DNA of 64,000 bases from CAWAHD01 sp963781785 (GTDB lineage Bacteria; Planctomycetota; Planctomycetia; Isosphaerales; Isosphaeraceae), in contig CAWAHD010000001.1 in assembly GCA_963781785.1 (NCBI GenBank), forward strand, positions 62,001 to 126,000, read 5' to 3'. Position 1 is the stretch's first letter; the number at the start of each line of letters is the position of its first letter. Position numbers and translations under genes: made by a program. The notes beneath the pieces are model-generated. The model did no database searches and was not told where the DNA came from. It saw nothing but the letters and a program-made list of their open reading frames with translations. Below, piece after piece: positions 48,055 through 57,209 of the stretch.

Positions 48055-48920
48055 CTACAAAAGGCGATCGTCACTCAACCGTTCCGGTAGCTTCAGGCCT
48101 AAGGACGCCAGAATCCGCGCCGGCTCGGCCGTGGGCCGGGCGGCCCGACGGAGGGCCAACTGCCTCCCGTCGGTCGTTTCCAATAGGATGTCGCCGACGG
48201 CGACATGGCCGAGCTCGCGGAGAATGACCTCGGGCGTCATCGGCCGAGGTTTGGGAGAGGACCTCGGCCGCTGCAGGTCGGGCTTGCGTATTTGCGTCTC
48301 CAAGCCAGCCTGCTTGGCCAGATGGTCGAGGGTCTTCCAGAGAGCGTAAGCGAGCACGCAGACCATCACGTGCGCCTGGGTTCGACCGCTGTAATGATGC
48401 CAGACCGGTCGTAGCAGCAGCTCGCTCTTGAGCACCCGAAAGGCACGCTCCACTACGGTCAACTGAATGTAGGTCTCCCAGAACTCTTCGGCCGTCCAGC
48501 CCCCTTGATTGCTCCGTAACAGGTAGGCGCCATCCGCCCTCAAAGCTGTGCGGTATTTCACAAGGTCCCAGCTCCAACTCAAGTGTGACCGATTCCCCTT
48601 GGTGATCGTGATGGCCACGAAGATCCGCGCCTTGGGAAAGCGACCCTTGATCGTACCGATGCACTCGAGGATCTTGTCGCGCTTCTTGAGCCGACCAGCC
48701 TCGATTCGCTGTCGGAGCTTTTGCAACGCCTTGGCCAACCCCCGCCGTTGACGGCGACGAATCGCCCGCTCCTTTTGACGCCGGGGCCGGCTCCTTGCCA
48801 GCAGGTAATGCACCTTCTTCCGCTTCAGCTGCTTCACTTCCACATCCGGATTGCCTTTCAGTCGCTGCCAGCCGCCGCTGCGCAATTCCCCCGCGAACGA
48901 GTTCAACTCGCCGCGTTTAG
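48055..48920 (-). pseudogene. IS1634-family transposase, C-terminal fragment
   Basis: Continuation of the transposase that begins at 51951, cut by the insertion at 48920/51002. It contains the C-terminal part of the DDE domain (TAEEFWETYIQLTVVERAFRVLKSELLLRPVWHHYSGRTQAHVMVCVLAYALW), with Glu of VERAF as the third catalytic residue, and a basic helical stretch (KERAIRRRQRRGLAKALQKLRQRIEAGRL). Removing the insertion joins YLLATK to RGELNSFAGELRSGGW in frame. Its stop codon lies in the subterminal motif at 48052-48059. Confidence 0.85.
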
Positions 48921-51001
48921 CCCAACTTTCGCACCCGAGATGAGATCACCCCTTATTTTGTAGGGGCGAACGTCGTTTTCAGTCACTATAATCGAACAGG
49001 ATCAATCAGCTCCAGGTCTTGATTGGTTGCATTATTTCCAGTGGGACACCCAGCAGCCGGTAGAGTTCCAGATGCTCCGGTTCGGGTGTCATCCCTTTGC
49101 GGATGCGAAGGAGCTTTCCGCCGTCCGATGGCAGGACGATCGTCGCCACTTGGTGTGTCGCCAGAGTCTGGCGTACCGTTGCCCAGGAGGCGTGAACTCC
49201 CTGATTCAACAACGTGGTCTCGATCGCGACCAGCAAGTGATAGGCGAGCACGCACAAGAAAATATGAGTCTCCACTCGATGTTCCAGGTGATGGAAGATC
49301 GGCCGTTCCGCCAACGGCGTTTTGATCATCCGGAAGGCATTCTCGGCCCGAGTCAGCGTCATATACATCAACCACGCCTCGCGGGCGGAAAGGTCGATGC
49401 GATCGGTGCGTAGCAAGTAACCGCCATCGAGCAATTCGGCGTTGGCTTTCTTGTCGGCGTTGGGCTCGTGAGTCAGCTTCCCGCTGGTCGCATCCCAGGT
49501 GATCGTGTGATAACGGCCAACGCGGGGATAACGTTCTTTAAGTCGCCCGATTGCCTCTCCAATGGCGATCTCGCGTTTGAGCCGACCCTTCTCGATCCGC
49601 TGCTGTAACCGGTCAAGATCAGCGAGGAAGCGTTGTTCTTGCTTCTCGCGAATCGCGCGGTCTTTGGCCACTCGTTCTTCACTGTGACACAGCACGACTA
49701 ACTCCGCTCCCTGGCGGACCGATTTAACTCGGACTACGGACTTCTTCTGGCACGGATTCAAGGGCGATGGTTCACGGGGAACCAGTTCAAAGCCTTCCGG
49801 CTCCTCGAACTGGTCCAGCCACTTGTCTCTCTCGGGCTGCCGAGCTGCCACCACATAGTGGTGCTTGCGTTGTTGGATCTCGGTGAGATTCTCGGCAAAG
49901 GCCATGCCGCGGTCGACAACGACCGTGGACCCCTCGGGCATGCCGACGCGCTCTTTGAGGAGATCGAGAATGCGCCCCAACGTGTTGCGATCCTGGGCAT
50001 TGCCTTCGAAGATTTCATGTGCGATGGGAAATCCTTCCCGACCGATCACCAAGCCCACCACGACCTGCTTGCAGTCGGGGCGTTTGTCACGCGAATAGCC
50101 GCGTTTGGCCTTGGGATTTCGCTTGGCTTGGCCCTCGAAATAGGTGCTGGTCAGGTCATAGAGGTAGATCGTGGTGTCGAGCTGGAACAAACGCCGCTCT
50201 TGCTCGACTAAGTCCGACTCGATGGTGGCGCGGTTGGGATGGAGCCGATCGAGGTTGCGATAAAGGGAATCGTCAACCAAGGTTGTGAAATCCACACCGA
50301 GAATGTCTCCCAGCGCTGTGGAACGGATCCAATCCGGCATGGCGTGCTCGCTGTCGGGATGAATCAGCCGGTTCAAGGTCATGGCGCAAGTGAGTTGGAT
50401 GGCCTTGATGGAGAAACCCCTTCGCTTGAGGATCGCGTCGAATCCCAACCGCTTCCAGAACTGGAAGCCAACATGGACTGGGCCAGCCGTGCGGTGCTGC
50501 GTGGCAGTGACCCCGTCTACACGCACGGTGACGAGATCGCCGGACCGATCCGAATCACGGGTAGGCTCGATGGGCTCAGGAGACGAACGAGCCCCGCGAA
50601 CACGAACCCGGCGGACGATCTGCTCTACTTCTGGATCGGAGTTTGAGAAGAGATCGCGCTGACCGACCAGCGCTTCCTCGACCTTGTGGGCCAGCCGAAG
50701 CCAGTCCTCGGCAGGCCGAGGAGAGAGGTCGCCCAGCGAACAGATGACCTTTTGCCGCGGTCCTTTGGGCGTGTGGACGGACTCGACCAACAGATAGTTG
50801 GTATAGGTCTTGTCCTTGTACCGGCGGGTAGTCTTGCGGACGTACATAGCCACTATGAGTACCTGGTCTCCCCAAAAAATCAAGGGAAGCTTCGCCACTT
50901 TTAGTCACTATAACGGCCGAATGAGTGAAAGAACGCTTAAGAATAAGTAGGTGCACAGCCGAAAATCGGCTATCTCTTAATTCTCTCCTGCGAAGGTTGG
51001 G
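48921..51001 (-). mobile_element. Intact IS1634-family element inserted in another IS1634-family element
   Basis: 2,081 bp with 13-bp terminal inverted repeats, one mismatch (CCCAACTTTCGCA at 48921; CCCAACCTTCGCA read on minus from 51001). It is flanked by a 4-bp direct repeat TTAG (48917-48920 and 51002-51005). Deleting the element and one TTAG restores the disrupted host transposase frame, which confirms both borders. Confidence 0.85.
49006..50847 (-). CDS. IS1634-family transposase
   Basis: About 613 residues from ATG 50847 (MYVRKTTRRYKDKTYTNYLLVESVHTPKGPRQ), the usual N-terminus of this family; the longer frame to 50898 is not needed. The DDE catalytic core is recognisable: LYDLTSTYFEGQAKRNPKAKRGYSRDKRPDCKQVVVGLVI with the first Asp, STVVVDRGMAF with the second, and LTRAENAFRMIKTPLAERPIFHHLEHRVETHIFLCVLAY with the Glu. 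No frameshift or stop is present, so this copy may still be active. It is more distant from the disrupted host transposase than a recent duplicate would be. Confidence 0.92.
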   Translation of the reverse strand: MYVRKTTRRYKDKTYTNYLLVESVHTPKGPRQKVICSLGDLSPRPAEDWLRLAHKVEEALVGQRDLFSNSDPEVEQIVRRVRVRGARSSPEPIEPTRDSDRSGDLVTVRVDGVTATQHRTAGPVHVGFQFWKRLGFDAILKRRGFSIKAIQLTCAMTLNRLIHPDSEHAMPDWIRSTALGDILGVDFTTLVDDSLYRNLDRLHPNRATIESDLVEQERRLFQLDTTIYLYDLTSTYFEGQAKRNPKAKRGYSRDKRPDCKQVVVGLVIGREGFPIAHEIFEGNAQDRNTLGRILDLLKERVGMPEGSTVVVDRGMAFAENLTEIQQRKHHYVVAARQPERDKWLDQFEEPEGFELVPREPSPLNPCQKKSVVRVKSVRQGAELVVLCHSEERVAKDRAIREKQEQRFLADLDRLQQRIEKGRLKREIAIGEAIGRLKERYPRVGRYHTITWDATSGKLTHEPNADKKANAELLDGGYLLRTDRIDLSAREAWLMYMTLTRAENAFRMIKTPLAERPIFHHLEHRVETHIFLCVLAYHLLVAIETTLLNQGVHASWATVRQTLATHQVATIVLPSDGGKLLRIRKGMTPEPEHLELYRLLGVPLEIMQPIKTWS

Positions 51002-51951
51002 TTAGTGGCCAGCAGATAGCGCCGGCCGGATTGGTTGAGGAGCTTGAGGGTCTGCTTGCTGATCATGCCCCGGTCCATCACCCAGATCCGCTGTGATCGA
51101 CCGAATCGCGTCTCGACCATCTTGACGATCATCTCAACCGTCTGAACATCCTGGGTATTGCCAGCGAACGTGAGATGGGCCAAGGGAAAACCCTCCCGCG
51201 TCACGATCAAGGCAAGCACAATCTGCTTGCAGTCGCTGCGGTGATCGCGGGAATAGCCACGACGGGCCAGGTCGTTCTCCTCGGCCAAGCCCTCGAAATA
51301 CGTGCTGGTCAGGTCGTAAAGCAGCAGGTCGTAATCGAGCTGGAACAAAGTCCCGAGCCGGTCCTTGAGGTCGTCCTCGATCGACACCTGAGCCCGCAGC
51401 AAACGGTCCAGCGTTCGGTACAACCGGTCCTTGGTCACGGCGCTGTCGGGCACGCCAAGCAGGTCTTCCAAAGCCGTGGAGGCGTACCAATGCTCGGCCA
51501 AGGCGAACTCGCTACAGGGACCACATAGGCGATTGATGACCTCGATCGCCACAATATCGGCCGGTTGGATCGTTTCTTTTCCCTGCGGCAAATGACGGTC
51601 AACGATCTCATCGAGGTGCAGAAACTTCCAGAGCCACAGTCCCAACCACACGTCGCCGAATCGGCGACAATTGGTCCAGCCCACGGAGCTCAGGCGAATC
51701 CGCACAACGTCGGGATCATCCGGCGCCGGCACCTGGTCATCGTCAGGGAAGAGGCGGAGCTGCTGAGGGTCTCCCTGGCGGTTGTAGACACTCACTGTGC
51801 GTTGCCATCGCTTTTGCTCGTCATGGTTGAGCTCACCGAGATAAGCGACGACATGCTGACGCGGCCCTGCATCGGTGCGCACGCTCTCAACCAGGGCGTA
51901 GTAGATGTGGGTTTTGCCATCCTTGGTGCGGGTGTAGCGGCGCAGGAACAT
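51002..51951 (-). pseudogene. IS1634-family transposase, N-terminal fragment
   Basis: Starts at ATG 51951 (MFLRRYTRTKDGKTHIYYALVESVRTDAG), with GGAGG a few bases upstream; the open frame to 52014 adds an unlikely leader. It holds the N-terminal domain and the first two catalytic Asp regions (LLLYDLTSTYFEGLAEENDLARRGYSRDHRSDCKQIVLALIV; RIWVMDRGM). The frame is interrupted after YLLAT by the inserted element and continues at 48920. In the current sequence it reads 9 extra residues into the insertion before a stop at 50977. Confidence 0.87.
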
Positions 51952-52590
51952 GGTGGCCTCCTCGCCATCCAGGATGACGGGGGGGCAGCATGAAATCAAG
52001 ATACTAGGGTTCAATTAGGTCTTCACTACATCGACGTGACGCCGGTTTCACTACGAAAAAACCGGGAAATTCCGCGGTTGCGCCCGCGTTTTGGGGCAGA
52101 ATTCGCCACTAACTGCGCAACCTGGGCTAAATTGCACAAGGTAAACGCAACCGAGAACGGCATCGGCACGTTCAGTGAACGCTCGGTTTCAGCCTGACGA
52201 AATCGTTGCGGCCGCCCGACTTTTTTGCTGTAACCAGGTGATCGCATCCCTCGTGCGGCACGACACCTCGTGGTGGTCAGACTGCGCAAATCACTCCCAC
52301 ACAGTCGACCCTTTGCTAATGTCGCCGAACAATATTCGGGAAAACAGCACAACCGCCAATTAGCCAAACGCTTGGGAGCGCGTCTCGTACCGTATACCGT
52401 GCGGTAGGTACGGCCCAATTTTCGACAACCGCGCATAATGATAGTACGCGCGCATCAGAGCGCGCGCACGACGAGCTCGGGTCAATTTCGTGTTGCGCTG
52501 TCGGACAGAAGCCCCGCTCAAACGAAATGAGGAAGGCAGGAATAGCCCCAGGACGCTATGGCCCAGTGGAAGCCGCCCCGGAATCTGCGT

Positions 52591-52692
52591 TTCCTTCGTT
52601 GCCTTCTGTTCCAGGAACAGACCTGCACCGTGCGCCCGCTATTCGCACCGCAGCCAAAAACACCTTGAACAGAAGCAAACGAAGACAACGAA
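52591..52692. repeat. Imperfect inverted repeat
   Basis: CTTCGTTGCCTTCTGTTC (52594-52611) faces GAACAGAAG...ACAACGAAG (52667-52692), with an eight-base insertion in the right arm and a 55-base loop. Such CTTCGTT/AACGAAG arms are frequent in planctomycete intergenic DNA. As RNA it could form a long hairpin; there is no U-tract, so it is not a simple terminator. Confidence 0.55.
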
Positions 52693-52757
52693 GTCGCGCC
52701 ACGTAACCCAGGAAAGGAGGAAGAAGCTCATGCTCTGAAACCTTTCGTCGGAACTCT

Positions 52758-52782
52758 ACGGGTTCGAATCCCGTCCGGTAGA
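52758..52782 (+). other. tRNA 3' fragment (T-arm plus acceptor strand), possible attachment-site remnant
   Basis: ACGGG-TTCGAAT-CCCGT forms a canonical five-base-pair T-arm with the invariant TTCRANY loop. It is followed by a seven-base acceptor 3' strand (CCGGTAG) and a discriminator A. The matching 5' acceptor strand, D-arm and anticodon arm are absent upstream, so this is only the 3' end of a tRNA gene. Integrases commonly leave such fragments as att sites. A serine recombinase gene lies 7 kb to the right, though serine recombinases rarely use tRNA genes. Confidence 0.5.
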
Positions 52783-52942
52783 GCCTGGACCAGCGGCCGG
52801 AAGCGAGTCTTGCGCGGTGGCTGTCAGGCGACACTAAAAGGATCCCCCTTCAGAGCTGTACCGAGAGCCTGTAAGAAATATTGTGTCAACGTAAGGAATC
52901 GGTTATCTCACCCTAACCTACTTACCTTACGGAGACTGTCGC

Positions 52943-53322
52943 ATGGACGCGATTTTGACAGGCAAGGCCGAACAGTTGGCACGCGAGATCGCCTCGCAGG
53001 CCACGACACTCGCGGAGCTGAACGGCCTCCTCAAGCTCATGATGGGCTCGGCTCTCGAGCGCATGCTCGATACCGAAATGGACGTTCACCTCGGCCGCAA
53101 ACAGTTGCCTGGGGCCGCTGAGGACCCGTTGGTGCCGGGCGTCGCGGATCCTTTTGCTGACCCGCCGTGTAAACCCCGTGCGAAGAATCGTCGCAATGGT
53201 CGTTCCGAAAAGACCGTGCAAGGCGATCTCGGCAAGATCATGATCGCGACTCCGCGCGATCGCGATGGCACTTTCGAGCCCCAGTTGATCCTCAAACATC
53301 AACGTCGATTGACCGGTGATCA
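52943..53322 (+). pseudogene. IS256-family (Mutator) transposase, N-terminal fragment
   Basis: Starts at ATG 52943 after GGAG and encodes the family N-terminus: LNGLLKLMMGSALERMLDTEMDVHLGRKQ, RNGRSEKTVQGDLGKIMIATPRDRDGTFEPQLI, LKHQRRLTGD. At 53318-53322 it meets the IS21 element and reads into its terminal repeats. The continuation is at 57383. Joining the pieces through one GATCA keeps the frame but leaves out about 18-20 residues that family members normally have after RLTG, so the element either had a prior deletion or lost bases on insertion. Confidence 0.85.
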
Positions 53323-53385
53323 GCGACAATTAGAATTCCCCATGACGACAACTAGAATTCCCCACCGCATCCCTTCGAACGACAA

Positions 53386-54795
53386 TTAGTACGACAGCGC
53401 TACTTGCTGAATTACGGGGGAACGCAGCAGGCCAAATCCGCCAGGAGAATCCCCATTCGCCTGAGCCGCGATAGCCTCGTCTTCGTGTGCGACTTTCGGG
53501 CGCGCCGGTTCTGATCCTGAGTTTGGTGAAGATTGTTCGACGCCTTTTCGAGTCGTTCGGTGCGGGCGCGCTTCGGCAAAGGCAGCACATCGACTAGCAC
53601 GTTCGCAGCGGTTCGGACCTGGCACAATGTGATCTCTAGGTTTTTCCCCCCGGAGCCGCTCGGTTTGGCGGGCGAGGAAGAGGTGGCTTACTTGAGTCAC
53701 ACTCAAATGTCTCATGATTGAATGATATTTTCGGACCTCGAAGTGACTCAGTCCGAGTTCGTCCTTCTCGTCCTCCAAGGTACGCTCAACGGGCCACCGC
53801 GCAAATGCCACGTGGACGATCGACTCCAGCGGAGTCCCTGGGCTTGCATTGGACAGGAAGTACTTGACCTCGCCGGGGTCCAGCACATTGCGGGCGTATA
53901 TGAGCCAGTAGGGCCCCAGAATGCGGCCGTCTCGCGAGAGCCAGATCGGAGCGTGCTTGACCTCCCACACCATCGGCCCTTTGTCGGTGTCTTTCACGTA
54001 GACCCGCTGCCAGGGCTGCCGCATCATGGGAATGGAAAACGAGCACAAGTTCTCGACCGTGCTCAATTGGGCACGGGGCTTTTGTTGGGGATCGTACAAC
54101 CAACCTCGGAAACTCTTGCGAACTTCAGCGACGTAACGCTGGTGCCGTGCCTCCAAGCCAGCGAGGAACTCGCCCGGGATCGAATACCATTCATCGAACG
54201 TGAGCCAGCCGAAAACCACGTTGTTGCCAAGCGCGCGGTCGAGTAGTTCCAAAGCGATTTGCCACTTGGGCCGGTAGGTCAGCTCGGCCGGGATATCAGC
54301 CTCCTTACGACGCGCGGGATCGTCCCAGCCGTTTTCGGGAAGGAATAGCGCGCTATCGAGCATCGTCCGGAACCGAGTATCGTAGGTCGTGTAGGCAAGA
54401 TGAACAGTGACCACGCAGTTGTCGATTTTGCCGGTGTTGCCACACCATTGCCTCTGGACACACGCCGTTTTGTTGCCTGACTTGGGATGTCCCGAGTCAT
54501 CCAGGATACCAATGGCATGAGGGTCGGCATGGTCCCGTGCTACGATCATCTGGACGCGGTCGCGCATCAGAGCATGGTCCCAGTCGGACCAACTGAGGAA
54601 CTCTTGCAAAGTCCGCCGCGGCGTACCGCTGAAATCTGCGATCGGCTGCACGCTCTTACGCGGCAAATCGGCGAGCTGGCCACGCACGTAGCTGGCCAAG
54701 TGGCCACGGGGTTCCGAACGTGCAAAACAGTCGTCAAACTCGTCGAGGAAGTCGGCGAGCTGCGACCCCAATGACAGGATCTGTCGTGGAGTCAT
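53386..54795 (-). CDS. IS701-family transposase
   Basis: 469 residues starting at ATG 54795, with GGGAG just upstream. Family signatures: FSGTPRRTLQEFLSWSDWDHALMRDRVQ, IGILDDSGHPKSGNKTACVQRQWCGNTGKIDNCVVTV with the first catalytic Asp, FGWLTFDEWYS with the second, and ARWPVERTLEDEKDELGLSHFEVRKYHS with the Glu. The frame runs through the element's own inverted repeat, and the stop TAA is formed by the target duplication (TTAG read on minus as C-TAA). The gene therefore ends outside the element proper. It is intact and possibly active. Confidence 0.92.
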   Translation of the reverse strand: MTPRQILSLGSQLADFLDEFDDCFARSEPRGHLASYVRGQLADLPRKSVQPIADFSGTPRRTLQEFLSWSDWDHALMRDRVQMIVARDHADPHAIGILDDSGHPKSGNKTACVQRQWCGNTGKIDNCVVTVHLAYTTYDTRFRTMLDSALFLPENGWDDPARRKEADIPAELTYRPKWQIALELLDRALGNNVVFGWLTFDEWYSIPGEFLAGLEARHQRYVAEVRKSFRGWLYDPQQKPRAQLSTVENLCSFSIPMMRQPWQRVYVKDTDKGPMVWEVKHAPIWLSRDGRILGPYWLIYARNVLDPGEVKYFLSNASPGTPLESIVHVAFARWPVERTLEDEKDELGLSHFEVRKYHSIMRHLSVTQVSHLFLARQTERLRGEKPRDHIVPGPNRCERASRCAAFAEARPHRTTRKGVEQSSPNSGSEPARPKVAHEDEAIAAQANGDSPGGFGLLRSPVIQQVALSY

Positions 54796-54879
54796 CCGTA
54801 ACTCCCTGGATCTGAAGTTCCATCAATGAGTTACGGAGAATAGCCGAGATGCCCGATTTTGCCAAGTAGCGCTGTCGTA
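53390..54879 (-). mobile_element. IS701-family element inserted in the left end of the IS21 element
   Basis: 1,490 bp with perfect 17-bp inverted repeats (TACGACAGCGCTACTTG at 53390-53406 and its complement at 54863-54879). Flanked by TTAG on both sides (53386-53389, 54880-54883), matching the 4-bp YTAR target duplication of the IS701 family. Excision restores a third copy of the IS21 terminal motif (GACAATTAGAATTCCCCACCG). Confidence 0.92.
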
Positions 54880-54946
54880 TTAGAATTCCCCACCGACGCC
54901 AGTTGATATCAAATTGGTGATTCTCCAACCAGGAGGGAGGATCACC

Positions 54947-56503
54947 ATGGCTGTCACGGATCGACAAGTTAGGCGTTTGCACGCATTGTTGCATTCACGG
55001 AAGCCGCTATCGGTTGCGGCAATGAGGGTGGACATGGACCGTAAGACCGCACGGAAGTACCGGGACGAGGCGAAGCTCCCCAGCGAGCTGGAGACCTGGC
55101 CGCGAACATGGCGCACTCGAGAAGACCCCTTCGCAGACGTCTGGGAGGAGGTGCGTGAGCAACTGGAACTCAGCCCCGGCTTGCAGGCGAAAATCTTGTT
55201 CGAGTGGCTTCAACGCCGCTACCCGGGTCGATTCGCAGACGGTCAACTGCGCACGCTTCAACGTCGAGTGCGTCAGTGGGAAGCAATCTCTGGTCCACCC
55301 AAGGAGGTCTTCTTCGCACAGACTCATCATCCTGGCCGGTTGGGTGCGTCCGATTTCACCCATATGACAAGCTTGGCCGTGACTCTCGGCGGCCAGCCGT
55401 TCGATCACATGGTTTATCATTTCGTTCTGACCTACTCGAACTGGGAGACGGCCTCGATCTGTTTCTCCGAGAGCTTCGAGAGCCTAAGCGACGGGTTGCA
55501 GCATGCCCTGTGGGAGGTGGGCGGCTCGCCCCAGCGGCACCGAACCGACCGAATGAGCTTGGCCGTAAACAACGCTTCTAGCGCTAAGGAGTTCACCGGG
55601 CGGTACCAGGCGCTGATGGACCACTACGGCCTGGAGATGGAGAAGATCAACGCACGCCAGGCTCACGAGAACGGGGACGCCGAGCAGAGCCATTACCGCT
55701 TCAAGGAGGCTGTGGACCAGGCCCTGCTTCTACGTGGCAACCGTGACTTCATGGACCGCGCGGCTTACGCTCGATTCCTACGGGAGATCCTAGACCAGCG
55801 CAATGCCGGCCGCCGGTCGCGCTTCGCCGAGGAACAGGCCGTACTGCGTGCGCTTCCCCCAACGCGATTAGAGAGCTACAAGCGGGCGCGGGTTCGAGTC
55901 TATCCCGGGAGCATCATTCATGTGGACCGCAACGTCTATTCGGTAGACAGCCGTTTGATCGACGAGCGGGTAGACGTCCGGCTCTACGCCGACGAGTTGG
56001 AAGTGTGGTTTGCCGGCAAGGTCGTCGAACGGCTTCCACGCCTTCGCGGGCAGCGGAAGCATCGCATCAACTACAGGCACGTGATCGATTGGTTGGTGCG
56101 CAAGCCCGGCGCGTTTGAGAATTATCGGTATCGGGAAGACCTTTTTCCTACGAGCCGGTTTCGAATGGCTTATGACGTGCTGCGCGAGACCGCACCCGGC
56201 CGGGCCTCGCGTGAGTATCTGCAAATCTTGGAGCTGGCGGCCCGGGAGAATGAGTCAATGGTGGACAGCGCCATACGAGCCCTGCTGGAGGAGGGGCAGG
56301 CGATCACTGCGCAGGGGGTGAGGGAACGGATCGGATGCTCCGAGCCCCCCTGTCCGATCACGGAGGTCCGGGTAGAGGCAACTGATCTGTCGAGTTTTGA
56401 TATGTTGTTCAATCACAAGGAGGTGTGGGATGGCTTCGCAGACGGAAGTGAAGCAGCGGCTCGTGGAGTGCCTGCGGGAACTTCACCTGCCCACGTTTCG
56501 TGA
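54947..56503 (+). CDS. istA: IS21-family transposase IstA
   Basis: Start at ATG 54947 (MAVTDRQVRRLHALLHSRKPLSVAAMRVDMDRKTARKYRDEAKLP), preceded by AGGAGGGAGG; the frame from 54914 is longer but lacks this signal. The N-terminus is the HTH typical of IstA. The DDE core has Asp in GASDFTHM, Asp in RTDRMSLAV, and Glu in ENGDAEQSHYRFKEAV. The C-terminus has the Mu-transposase-like barrel (YPGSIIHVDRNVYSVDSRLIDERVDVRLYADELEVWF). 518 residues, no disruption. It overlaps istB by 74 bases. Confidence 0.93.
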   Translation: MAVTDRQVRRLHALLHSRKPLSVAAMRVDMDRKTARKYRDEAKLPSELETWPRTWRTREDPFADVWEEVREQLELSPGLQAKILFEWLQRRYPGRFADGQLRTLQRRVRQWEAISGPPKEVFFAQTHHPGRLGASDFTHMTSLAVTLGGQPFDHMVYHFVLTYSNWETASICFSESFESLSDGLQHALWEVGGSPQRHRTDRMSLAVNNASSAKEFTGRYQALMDHYGLEMEKINARQAHENGDAEQSHYRFKEAVDQALLLRGNRDFMDRAAYARFLREILDQRNAGRRSRFAEEQAVLRALPPTRLESYKRARVRVYPGSIIHVDRNVYSVDSRLIDERVDVRLYADELEVWFAGKVVERLPRLRGQRKHRINYRHVIDWLVRKPGAFENYRYREDLFPTSRFRMAYDVLRETAPGRASREYLQILELAARENESMVDSAIRALLEEGQAITAQGVRERIGCSEPPCPITEVRVEATDLSSFDMLFNHKEVWDGFADGSEAAARGVPAGTSPAHVS

Positions 56504-57209
56504 GAGCTTCGAGGACGTAGCCCGGCGCACGGTCCAAGAATCACTCAGCTACGAGCAGTACCTTGGGGAACTCGCCGAACAGGAGTGTCAGGTCCGGCGG
56601 ACGAACCGGATCGAACGTTGGCTGCGGGATTCGGATTTACCGGTCGAGAAGAGCTTGGCCCGGTTCGACATGAAGCGGTTGCCGGCAAAGATCGCCCGGC
56701 AGGTGCGTATGTTGCTGGACGGCGCCTTCGTCGATGCCCGAGAGAACGTGTTGGCTTTTGGACGTTCTGGGAGTGGGAAAACGCACTTGCTGTGCGGGAT
56801 TGCACAAGAGCTAGTGCGTTCGGGGCGCAAGGTACTGTTTGGTCCCTGCAGCTTGCTGGTTCAAGACCTGTTGATTGCTAAGCGCAACCTGAAGTTGAGC
56901 CGATACCTGAAACGGCTCTCCAAGTTCGAGGTGCTCATCATCGACGATCTGGGCTACGTCCAACAGAGTCGGGAGGAGATGGAAGTGTTATTCACACTGC
57001 TGGCGGAGCGGTACGAGCGAGGCAGCGTGATGATCACGAGCAATCTGCCGTTCTCGAAATGGGAGAACATTTTCAAGGACCCGATGACCACCGCGGCGGC
57101 GATCGACCGGCTGGTCCACCATAGCGTGATCTTGGAGCTCAACGTTCCCAGCTACCGCTTGGAGCAGGCCAAACAGGTTCAGGAACCCGATTCGTCAGCA
57201 GCGACCTAA
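56430..57209 (+). CDS. istB: IS21-family helper ATPase IstB
   Basis: 259 residues from ATG 56430 (MASQTEVKQRLVECLRELHL), directly after AAGGAGGTG; the frame from 56397 would add an unlikely leader. DnaC-like AAA+ ATPase with Walker A GRSGSGKT (the family usually has GPPGTGKT or similar), Walker B VLIIDDLGY, and sensor region VMITSNLPFSKW. It assists IstA in target selection and strand transfer. It overlaps the end of istA, the standard arrangement with likely translational coupling. Confidence 0.93.
   Translation: MASQTEVKQRLVECLRELHLPTFRESFEDVARRTVQESLSYEQYLGELAEQECQVRRTNRIERWLRDSDLPVEKSLARFDMKRLPAKIARQVRMLLDGAFVDARENVLAFGRSGSGKTHLLCGIAQELVRSGRKVLFGPCSLLVQDLLIAKRNLKLSRYLKRLSKFEVLIIDDLGYVQQSREEMEVLFTLLAERYERGSVMITSNLPFSKWENIFKDPMTTAAAIDRLVHHSVILELNVPSYRLEQAKQVQEPDSSAAT

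Larger units (their letters stand above)
47984..52121 (-). mobile_element. IS1634-family element, split by a second IS1634-family element
   Basis: Bounded by an 11-bp inverted repeat (GTTGCGCAGTT at 47984-47994; AACTGCGCAAC at 52111-52121). Without the inserted element (48921-51001 plus one TTAG copy) it measures 2,053 bp, close to the 2,081 bp of the inserted relative. One transposase gene fills it on the minus strand. No target duplication was found at the outer ends, so the exact borders are inferred from the inverted repeat and size. Confidence 0.6.
52122..52862. other. Gene-free region between two IS nests
   Basis: About 740 bases without a supported gene. It contains a GC-rich hairpin near 52450-52470 (GCGCGC, six-base loop, GCGCGC), an imperfect long inverted repeat at 52591-52692, and a tRNA 3' fragment at 52758-52782. 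These are listed separately where they matter. The open frames here are short and lack motifs. Confidence 0.5.

Noticed and set aside
48047..52030. GGTCTTCACTACA direct repeats as the target duplication of the outer IS1634 element
   Set aside because: A related motif occurs at matching distances inside the inner IS1634 element, so it is more likely an internal element feature.
52943..53389. Complete 148-residue protein
   Set aside because: The last 20 or so residues are translated from IS21 terminal repeats; the real protein continues at 57383.
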